From Nematostella vectensis (lineage: Eukaryota; Cnidaria; Anthozoa; Actiniaria; Edwardsiidae), in assembly GCF_932526225.1 (NCBI RefSeq), contig NC_064037.1:9220203-9284202 (forward strand): DNA of 64,000 nucleotides, in the 5' to 3' direction. Shown here in pieces: positions 28,583 through 40,500 of this stretch. Each line of letters opens with the position of its first letter. The first letter of the stretch is position 1. The position numbers and the translations under genes were made by a program. The notes under the pieces are model-generated. The model was not told the DNA's origin. It ran no database searches and was given only the letters and a program-made list of their open reading frames with translations.

Positions 28583-31500
28583 ATGGAGAGCAAAAGTTAC
28601 ACGATCCATGGAGTGAAAATCGATTTTCCTTGCCAGGCTTATCCAACTCAGCTATGCATGATGGATAAGGTAGATCCCGATCTTATTCTCTAGTACTACT
28701 GATTTCTCTCTAACTTAGATGACCTTCCGTAACACATACAGATAATGCGAGGTCTAGAGGGGCAGAAGAACTGTTTACTCGAGAGTCCTACCGGCAGCGG
28801 GAAAAGTCTTGCATTGCTTTGCTCCTGTCTCGCTTGGCAAGCGGCCGAGTACGGTAGGTTTTTTCAATAGAAGATACCGTAAAAGCTCTAACAATGCCCC
28901 AGGGGCTAGCGCACAAGCAGCTTGTAGGTAAATCAGGCCTTATAAACAAAAAGGGAATAGAGAAAGGTGGACAGAAGGTTCGATGGGTCAGTCATAAATT
29001 CATTAATTCGGTGTTAACCCATTGAACCCTCAATAGAAAACTGGGTGGCAATCTCACAACGAAATAAACGTAAATGGGTAATTTTGGGGCCGGAGTTGAC
29101 AAATCTAAAAAGCTATACAATGTAGAGATGATGTAATTTCTTAAGTGTATTTGTTTTACAGAAAGGATAGCCAAACTAGAAGAAGAACAAAATGAAAAAC
29201 CAGGTAAGTGTGTAAAGATAACTATGTACATAATAACAAAATACCATCCCATTTTTAATAATATTCTTACGCTACAGGCCCTAATGATTGCTGTGAGGTC
29301 ACACCCACTCTTTCAATGGATTTACCAGAGACAACCATGGGCCTCACATCCTCCAGCTCTCCAGAGATGCATCATCCACAGATGGAAGAAGATGGGCCAA
29401 GTGAGATTACTATAGAACCTGCCGCTGATGATGATGATGACACAGATGATGACTTCAAGCCTCCTCTCAAGCGCTTCCGCACCCCTGGACCTATTCAGGT
29501 AACTATCATAATTTGGGATAAAAAGAGGAAATACAGTAGATGCACAAACAATTTAAATTAGTAGGAAATGCACATAACGGAAAGTTAGACTTGCTAGGCT
29601 TGTGTTCACAACTGCGGTTTGAGGGTTAAATTGGGTAAAATTCCAACTGAAACAATGTCCCATTCTCTACTCGGTCAGTGTTTAACTGAATGCTCCTTCC
29701 GTTATCGTTGTTGATGTTGTTTTGATAAATACTGTGCCAATCTTGCAGCCTGTTTCAAAACTAAGTGAAAGAAAAAGTCAAAGTTCTGGTAAAAAGGAAC
29801 AAATGGACTGTGACCCTCCAAAATGGAACATGGAATTGACAAGAAATGACAGCTCCTCCAGTGAAACAAGCAAAGAGGCATGCTCTGATGATGTTAAGAA
29901 AAGCAAGGGGACACAAGCGCAAGAGAAGTAAGTCAGATCTGCTGAATAAATAGCTACATGTACTAGTGTTGAATGTTTTTAACATAGACTGTGCCTTTTA
30001 ATAACCATTAAACATCTTGGTATCTCTTGGAGGAATAGACACCACCTTCCTTTTATGACTGTTAATCCTTAGAATTACAGAACTATCACCCCAAAGTACC
30101 CTCACCCTGATTACAGTTGAGCACATACAGTAAGCCCTACTCAGAGAACGATGGCCCTGTATAAGAAATGTTTGTCTTTTGAAGCAAGAAAGTCATGCAG
30201 GGGGGAATATTCTCGTCCAAATTATACAACTTTGGGTTGGCATAATATGGATGTGGATGATTTATCCACAAACATTTTATGCCCACCCAAAGTTACCGTA
30301 TGTGTACTGAAGTTTACTTCTCCTGGCCACTGAACTCATACAGTGTGTTTGGTTTCATGTGATCAGGGTGCCAAAGATCTTTTATGGCACTAGAACACAT
30401 AAGCAAGTGAGCCAGATGACAAGAGAGCTCAGCAAGACAGCATACAAACATGCCAGAATGTGTATCCTCTCCAGCCGAGAGCACTCCTGCATCCATCCAC
30501 GTGTCTCGCAGAACAAGAACAAAAATGATGAATGCAAGAAGCTCAGAGATAACTCAGAGGTAATTTCTCAGGGACCAGTAGATGCTTGAATGACGGAAGA
30601 GAAAACACCATTAAATATAAATAACTCTTTCCATCTAAATGTGTGTATTGGCATCTGAAGATGATGTGATGGTGATTTTTATCATGAGAATGGTGATAGA
30701 GCTGGTGATGATGATGGTGATTTTTATCATGAGAATGGTGATAGGGCTAGTGGTGATGATGATTAATAGTAATAGTGGTGATGGAGGAAGTGAGATAATG
30801 ATGATGAAAAATTATGGTGATAGCGCCATATATTTCATATTCTTTGGTTTCCAGGGTGAGTCATGCAGATATTATCACAAGGAAAGTGCAATTGGGTCTC
30901 AGTCTCAAATAAAGCACTTTGGCCTTGTTCAAGCTTGGGACATAGAGGATCTTACAAGGCTTGGAAAAAAGCTAAAGGTAAATACTTCTTTTTTTTTGTC
31001 CTACTTGTGACAAATGCGGATGAAAAACCCACACATATAAATAATTGTTTGTTTTACAGGCTTGCCCATACTATGGGGCCAGAGGGCTGATGAAAGATGC
31101 AGACATTATCTTCTGCCCATACAACTATCTTATTGACCCCAAAATACGAAAACAGGTACATAATATGAATGTTGTCGTCATTGGGGACCTATGAGGAAGA
31201 CCTATAGGGAAATAGACATTAATAACTTGTTTTTTTAAACTTAATTTGTTGTTTTGTTCCCTAGATGGAGATAGATTTAAAAGATCAGATTGTGATTCTT
31301 GATGAAGCTCATAACGTGGAGGACTCCGCCCGAGATTCAGCCAGCCTGACACTTAGCATGACAGAGTTACAGGAGACACTGGATGACCTTGATAAACTAG
31401 GTAATGTTACGATGGCAACCTTGATAAACTAGGTATTGTTACCATGGCAACCTTGATAAACTAGGTATTGTTACCATGGCAACCTTGATAAACTAAGTAT

Positions 31501-34500
31501 TGTTACCATGGTGGTCATTAAGAGGCACATTTTAATAATTAATGATTTACTGGGTTTTTTTTCAGTTTCCATGGGAATAATGCCTGATCATCACAGACCA
31601 TTACACATTATGGTAAGTTGCTTTACATCAGCTATCCATGGTGCTATGTAGTATTGCTATGTAATATCACTTTTTAGAACATAAGAGGATTTCATATTGC
31701 TAATAAGTTTTTTTGTTGTTGTTGTATAGGTTGCCAGTATTATGAACTGGGTACATCATAATGAGGATAACATGACTGGAAGGGAGTTTGAAAGAGCTTG
31801 CAAGATCCTCTCTGGAAATGAAATCATCAAAGAACTGGAGGGGATTCAACTGACTGCTGCAACCATTCAGCTCTACCAGGTAATACAACATTGACATAAG
31901 ATTTACCAGGTAATACAACATTGACATAAGATTTACCAGGTAATACAACATTGACATAAGATTTACCAGGTAATACAACATTGACATAAGATTTACCAGG
32001 TAATACAACATTGACATGAGATTTACCAGGTAATACAACATTGACATGAGATTTACCAGGTAATACAACATTGACATAAGATTTACCAGGTAATACAACA
32101 TTGACATGAGATTTACCAGGTAATACAACATTGACATAAGATTTACCAGGTAATACAACATTGACATGAGATTTACCAGGTAATACAACATTGACATAAG
32201 ATTTACCAGGTAATACAACATTGACATAAGATTTACCAGGTAATACAACATTGACATAAGATTTTCCAGGTAATACAACATTTACATAAGATTTACCAGG
32301 TAATACAACAATGAAATGAGCTCTACCAGGTAATACAAAGTGGCGTTGAGATTTACAAGGTATACAACATTGACATGAGATTTAACAGATAATACAACAT
32401 TGACATGAGCTCTACCAGTTAATACAACATTGACATGAGATTTACCAGGTAATACAACATTGACATGAAATTTACCAGGTACTGCAGTACAGCATTGACA
32501 TAGGCTCTACCAGTTAATACACTATTGACATGAGATTTACCAGGTAATACAACATTGACATGAAATTTACCAGGTACTGCAGTACAGCATTGACATAGGC
32601 TCTACCAGTTAATACAACATTGACATGAGATTTACCAGGTAATACAACATTAACATGAAATTTACCAGGTATTGTAGTGCAGCATTGACATGGGCTCTAC
32701 CAGTTAATACAACATTGACATAAGATTTACCAGGTAATACAACATTGACATGAGATTTACCAGGTAATACAACATTGACATGAAATTTACCAGGTACTGC
32801 AGTACAGCATTGACATAGGCTCTACCAGTTAATACAACATTGACATGAGATTTACCAGGTAATACAACATTAACATGAAATTTACCAGGTATTGTAGTGC
32901 AGCATTGACATGGGCTCTACCAGTTAATACAACATTGACATGAGCTCTACCAGGTAATACAACATTGACATGAGATTTTCAAGGTAATACAACATTGACA
33001 TGATATTTACAAGGTAATACAACATTGACATGATATTTACAAGATAATACAACATTGACATGAGGTTTACCAGGTAATACAACATTGACATGAGATTTAC
33101 AAGGTAATACAACATTGACATGTGCTCTACCAGGTAATACAACATTGACATGAGATTTTCAAAGTAATACAACATTGACATGATATTTTCAAGGTAATAC
33201 AACATTGACATGATATTTACAAGATAATACAACATTGACATGAGGTTTACCAGGTAATACAACATTGACATGAAATTCACCAGGTATTGTAGTACAGCAT
33301 TGACATGGGCTCTACCAGTTAATACAACATTGACATGAACTCTACCAGGTAATACAACATTGACATGAGATTTTCAAAGTAATACAACATTGACATGAGG
33401 TTTACCAGGTATTGTAGTACAGCATTGACATGGGCTCTACCAGTTAATACAACATTGACATGAGATTTACGAGATAATACAACATTGACATGAGCTCTAC
33501 CAGGTAATACAACAATGACATGAGCCTTACCAGGTAACAAAACATTGACATCAGGTTTACCAGGTAATACAGCAATAACATGAGCTCTACCAGGTAATAC
33601 AACATTAGCTCTTCCAGGTAATACAACATTGACATGAATACAACAGAACACTTTTAATCCTGTTTTTGTCTCATTTTAGGGACATTTCCAGACTGCTTCA
33701 GACCCACAAAGGTAAAGATAATATACTAGCGTAAAACATCAGGTTAAAAGCCTTCTGATACTTTTTTGTTTCCAACTGGTTTCCAATAATTTAAGGTCAT
33801 TTTTGAATTTTGAAATCAGTCTTTGCTGTTTGTATTGCTTTGAGTTATTTGGGTATCATTTCAGCTTAAAAGCCAACCTTGCCATTAAATTGTGTAAATA
33901 AAATTGATGCAAGGGGCAGGTCTTATTCCATTTTGATGAAATGTGCATTGCAGTGGTGCAAGTAATGTGTTGTCTCACTGTTTTCCACCAGGACTCAAGA
34001 GTTTAATCTTTCCATGACATCACACACAATCACCGTCCTAGAGGGGCTGTTTCTCATGTTCCAGTACTTGTTCAGTAATGGTCAGAAGTATGTAGGGGAT
34101 TACAGGTATGTCCCTCCCTTAACTTGTGGATATGGATGGGAGAAGTCAGTTCCTTCACCTGTGACCTGTTTTGCAGTGGTTAGAATTATATTGGATAAAT
34201 AGTGGATTATGGCCATCCTATCATTTTCCAATTTGTGACAAAAGAAATACATTCCAAACTTGTTATTATGGTAAATTTCTGTGTTTATGTACTGGTACCA
34301 TTTATCCTTTAAAGGGTCACAATTTTAAAGACTGCAGAAACTGTGCGGGATAATAACTTGGTGAGTCAATTGCAATAATGCCCTAATCTATATCCCTAGT
34401 TTGAAATAATTTTAACCTACAACCTATAATCTACTAATACTATGTTATGTTGGAGATACAAGTCTATGTGTTTAAAGCAGCTTTGCTGGTCCCTGTTGTC

Positions 34501-37500
34501 CTGACTAAATCTCCTTTTCTCTGAAAACAGCCAGGAGGATGGAGGAGATCAGGCGCTAGTGAGTACAGCAACTTGTACAGTAGAACTACTAGTCACTGTA
34601 CATAAATAAATCTTTTAAGTATTTTACTTACGCAACTGGTGACTGAAATTTGACATTGATTTTCGCTAGGTTTCCGCAAGGAATGGACCTACTCTCTGAA
34701 TTTTTGGTGCTTCAACCCTGCTGTGGTAGGATAAAAATATTTATTCATTTCATGGTCCATTACAATGACTCTCTGCAAGGCAGGTAAAAAAGAGTCCAGT
34801 TCAGTGTTCTATGCCCTGTTTGGAAAAAGTCAACCTATAACAACTAGTTTTAAGTGGTGATCACTACATACAGTAAATGTATGTAACAAATAATATTTCT
34901 GCTGCTTCCTATCATACTTTTCATACCAGGCAAATAAAAACCAGGTAGAAACCCCAGGAAAAAGAGAATCCTGCAATGGGCACACTCTATTTAAACTTAT
35001 TTTCTCATTACTAATTGCATTCCAGGTGTTCTCTGAAGTTGGTGCAACCACCCGTTCCATCATCTTGACATCTGGGACACTGTCTCCCATGGGTTCATTC
35101 GCCTCTGAGCTTGGTGTGGACTTCCCCATCAAGCTTGAGGCTAACCATGTGATTGCAGACTCACAGGTAAGAGATATGTCACACTAGTGGCTCATCCATC
35201 TTGCCTTACATTACAAACTGTCACCCACTGATTTGTGTTACTGCTGTGCTGCAGGTGTGGGTAGGCACATTGTCTGTTGGCCCTACTGGATCTATTGTTA
35301 ATGCCACTTACAAACATACAGAGGTACAGTAACCAGCTCAGTTATCACCATCTTCATTATTTGCCGTCATCATCCCCATCTACTACTATCTACCAGCTTT
35401 ACTGTGATCGGTACTGTAAGGATATCTACCTGCTCTCTTACCACCACTAGATCACTATTATATCTCCAACTATGTTGTTTTTCATAGTTTTCACATTCCT
35501 AGACCTGTTTCATTGACACTCTTGCCATGAGTGTTACGATCACCTCAGCCTTTGCTTCCACATTTATCATTTTGTTCCCTTTGTCTTGGGGCAGACCTTC
35601 TCATTCCAAGATGAAATAGGAAGAATCATTCATAGTGTCTGCCAGGTGAGTAAAACTTCTGGTATCATTTTGGTTGCCATGCACTCCACAAGGATGCATA
35701 TCCTGGTCTAACTGGCAACTGACAGAGATCATCGCATTGAATTTGACAAACAATGTCTGCTTGCTCATTTCTGTCTGTTTTCAGAATGTCCCACATGGTG
35801 TTTTGGTGTTCTTTCCTTCATACAGTATGATGGAGAAACTCTGCAAGCGCTGGCAGGTATGCTAGGTCAGGTCACTTGCATCAATTAAATGGCTGGTCCA
35901 TGATGATGTTTCTCTTTTCCAGTCCACGGGTCTGTGGCGGCAGTTGTTGCAGCTCAAGGTGGTGGTCAAAGAGCCTCGCAGTGGTGGAAAATCAGGTGAG
36001 ACCCCCTCCACCCTCTCTTTCATACCCTGCAACCCTCCCCATCCTCCCTCCCTGCAACTCCCTGCAACCCCCTTCACCCTCCCTACAACCCTCTTCACCC
36101 TTTGTGCATCCCTTCCCCAACCCTCCCTTTATCCCTCCACCCTCCCTCAATGCAACTCTACCCACACTCCCTGCATCTCCCTCCACCCTTCGTGCATCCC
36201 TTTCCCAACCCTCCCTTTATCCCCCCACCCTCCCTCAATGCAACCCTATCCACACTCCCTGCATCCCCCTCCACCCTTCGTGCATCCCTTTCCCAACCCT
36301 CCCTTTATCCCTCCACCCTCCCTCAATGCAACCCTATCCACACTCCCTGCATCCCCCTCCACCCTTCGTGCATCCCTTCCCCAACCCTCCCTTTATCCCT
36401 CCACCCTCCCGCAATGCAACCCTATCCACACTCCCTGCATCCCCCTCCACCCTTCGTGCATCCCTTCCCCAACCCTCCCTTTATCCCTCCACCCTCCCGC
36501 AATGCAACCCTATCCACACTCACTGCATCCCCCTCCACCCTTCGTGCATCCCTTCCCCAACCCTCCCTTTATCCCTCCACCCTCCTTCACTGCAACCCTA
36601 TCCACACTCCCTGCATCCCTTTCCCAAACCTCTCTTTATCCCTCCACCCTCCCTCAATGCAACCCTATCCACACTCCCTGCAACCCCCTCACTACAAGCC
36701 CTCCACCTTTTTTTCAACAAGTTTCTTCACCCTCCCAGCAACCTCCACCACTCCCCTTCTTTCTGGATATATATTGGCATCCTCTATTGGGAATGGCAGA
36801 GATGAAGCCATGTGGCTACCCACTCACTACTGCCTCAGGAATGGGTCCCCCATATTGTCTCAATGCGTTATTAGGGGATGCCCTGTTGGTAAATATAGTC
36901 AATTAAGCTCTAGTTTGACCATTTTGGGTGATAATATCAATGTTCTTGTTTCAGTCTGTAAGTGCTCATCGTAAATTATATTACCTCTTTCCACAGAATT
37001 TGACAGCACCATGCATGAATTCTATAAAGCCATCCGGTTGAGTGAAGGCTCTGAGGAAGTTGAACAAGGTATATTCGTTACTTGCTGTCTTGCATGTCAT
37101 GTCATGTTTTGCTTCTTCTTCTTTTTGTATGTTGTTGTCAGTGTGAATAAACATTTGTTGTTGTTGTTGAGAGCTTGTGCTGGTGGGAGAGAGAGGGGGC
37201 CCTGATGACTTTGTTATGTTTGCTGTGTTTGGGAGAGGGTTTCCCTTGATACAGTAATAGGATTATAGGGTTGATATCACCATTACTTGCTGCGTTACAT
37301 AAAACTTTTGCTTTACCCCTTCAGATTCTGATGACTCAGATAGTGAGGAGAGTGGGAATGGAGCCCTGTTTTTAGCTGTTTGTCGTGGCAAAGTCAGTGA
37401 GGGGCTGGACTTTGCTGATAATAATGCAAGAGCCGTTATCACAGTAGGTTATCGTACATTTCACCAGCATCATAAAGTAATTAGTTATAGAGACAATTTC

Positions 37501-40500
37501 ATTTTGTTTATCCTTTCTATTTTTTTTAAATTTGACAGGTTGGAATTCCTTTCCCAAACACAAAAGATATCCAGGTAAGAACTAAGTCTTGGTTAGACAC
37601 TGATTATTTGGATGTTTTGATATCATTGATGGCAGTGCCCTGCATCTAACATCCCATTAAACCCTGCTATTACTAACATGGCTCAAAATTTTACATAAAC
37701 TGTAGCCATCAACATGAGCAAAAAACGGCAAAGTTCAAATTGTAAGAACGTGTTAGCTTATATTCGCTTAATTCTTTGCATAGATGTACCTTGTGTAATA
37801 TAAAAGAAAATAAGCTTTAGTATTTTTTGGTAAATAATCCGTTCTTGAGATATTGCAAAGACTGTTGTAAAACTCTTGATTTGTCTGAACTTTCCCAATG
37901 TGGGCGAAATTGCTTCTTTTTTCATGATCTATGGCAACTTTGCTCAATCATATCTCAAGAATGGATCATCTTCAAAAGAAAAACTAAAGCTTATTTTGTT
38001 TTATATTATGCAAGGAAAATATAAGCTATCACAACCTTACAATTTTAATTTTGCCATTTTTTGCTCCTGTCGTAGCCATTTTAATCAATATTTATTATTT
38101 AATTGTCCTACTGTGTCCGTGAATGTAGGTTGACTTGAAGCGCAAGTTCAATAACCAGCATGCACGCACAAGAGGTCTTCTTAATGGCAGTGAATGGTAT
38201 GAAATCCAGGCCTTTCGTGCACTCAACCAGGTACATTAGTGGTGGTTATTAGTAAACGGTTTTATTCCTATTTGATTATCCATATATAAGCGGGTTATCA
38301 AAATTGATAAACCTAAAGATTGTAATTTTTAAATTCCAGGCTTTGGGGAGATGCATCAGACATAAGTAAGTAGTACCTTAAATATGAACATGACTCAACT
38401 TTCTGGTTACCTAATGGAATGAATTTCATAGGAAGGACTGGGGAGCCATTTTATTGGTGGACGAGAGATTCAGCAAGTCAGAGAGATATAGCAACAGTAA
38501 GTTATCTCCATTCTCCTGATGCAGCAGCAATTTAAGTTCTCCTACATTTGATGTAACTTGTAATGTGATTCTAAGTGTGCAGCTGGAGTATGTAAATATT
38601 CCATAATTGCTCAAACAAGTGCGTCCTTTGAATAAACACCTTTGCCCAACCATGTTGCACAGCGCTTATTCAAGTAGTTAGGGTCTATTATATAGTGGCT
38701 CGGCCTGTTAGGTGGCGATTGGCGAATGGCAGTTAATGGATAAATGGGCAAATAGCAGTTAATGGATAAAGGTTACCAATGCTTGGCCCTGACATTGCTG
38801 GACTCTATTTAACACCTTTAATTTTACGAATAGTTAGTACCCATAAGCCATTTACCACCATTCGCCATTTGCACTGATAACCTTTTGTGAAATAGGTGTA
38901 TATTAATGGGTTTATGTTATATAATGGCTTCGCCTGTTTCAGGTATATCCAAATGGGTTAGGAGACGTATCAAACACTACAATCACTTCCCTTCAGCACT
39001 GGATTCACTCAAGACGTTCACAGAAGCTAGGAAACTCGACCCTTTTCCAGACAAATCTCCCTTAAGCTTAAAACAGCCATCGACTCCAGCGTCTAGTGGC
39101 CTTCACATGGTGGACAATACCAGCATGCCGTCAACACTAACGCCACTTAAACCAGAGCAACAGACACCATCAGCTAGAGCCATTTCTCCAATAGGTTTAG
39201 CCATCAAGTCAGAAGGCTCTCCTTTTGTTGGTACAGAAGCACAAAGCCGACAACAAACCAGCACACCCCTGACATCTAACATCACGAGTAAGCTCCAGGG
39301 AAATATCCCACCTGTAAATCAGGCCAGTATGCATGAAGGGACAGTGCAGCATAAGTATTGCATAAACCAGATTCAATCACCCCTTGCCGTCAATCCAGGT
39401 CAGCTAGTAGTACCGAGGGCTGAAGGCATGGTCCAACAGATCACACAGGTGGTGCAGAGGGAGCCGGCAGGAGCGACTATCCGACTCCTGGTGCCTTCAT
39501 CCATGATACAGAATGGTCAAACGATTATCTTACCCCAGGTAGGAAATCAAGGAAGACCTGTGATGTTGACTCCACAGCATGTTGGAGGTCCATATGTCCA
39601 GGTATTACCCGGAAACAAGGCAGGTACTTCTGGTAGCCTACAAGTTGCACACACCATCTTGAATAATGGCCAGAAAATACCATTGCTTGCTAACCAGGTA
39701 AAACCTGGTGTAATACCATTGGTCAATCAGACAGGACCTTCAGTGGAGACATCTAACAACCTGCAGGGAGTTAAAGAAGAGCAAGTGGTAGGTACTACAA
39801 ACCAAATGGGCACCCGAGCACAGTGCCATGTAGCAGCTCCAGCTTCTACAGCAGTGATTACAAATCCTCTTCAGCAAGTGGGGACAGAGCCTGCAGTATA
39901 TATGCAGAAAGGTACTGCAGCCCAAAGCAGAAACAGTTTAGTTGGGAGCACGAATACAGCTAGTAGATCAGCATCAATTACTGGGTCTCAAAGTACAGTT
40001 GACAGATCTGCATCGACGGCTAGGTCTCATATTACAGTTGACAGATCTGCATCGACGGATGGGTCTCATATTACAGTTGATAGATCTGCATCGACGGATG
40101 GGTCTCATATTACAGTTGATAGATCTGCATCGACGGCTGGGTCTCATATTACAGTTGATAGATCTGCATCGACGGCTGGGTCTCATATTACAGTTGACAG
40201 ATCTGCATCGACGGCTGCGTCTCATATTACAGTTGACAGATCTGCATCAACGGCCGGGTCTCATATTACAGTTGACAGATCTGCCTCAATGGCTGGGTCT
40301 TATAGTACAGCGGGCAGATCAGAATCTCATCTTACACAACAATCCACGCCATTATTTGAGGCTACCCGGTATGTCCCAAGACATGAGGCAGAGGATCCTG
40401 AAGACATTGAAATGCAAGATGCTCCGTGCCCTTCGTCACCTTCATTATTCTCAGAACCTACCTCTCCACTGTGTGACGATGACACTGAAGTTGGTGTAAA

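Noticed and set aside
31700-33651. Reverse-strand frames of up to 193 codons repeating [10 protein letters not shown]
   Set aside because: They arise from the 30-bp intronic minisatellite, whose period is a multiple of three; they lie antisense in a BRIP1 intron.
35876-36974. Three overlapping forward frames of about 300 codons rich in Pro/Ser/Leu
   Set aside because: All three frames are open because the 88-bp C/T-rich repeat lacks stops; they overlap the well-supported exons 21 of BRIP1 only in part and in the wrong context.
38700-38900. Loosely palindromic DNA around GGCGAATGGCAGTTAATGG
   Set aside because: The match to the partner near 38860 is too poor to define an element.
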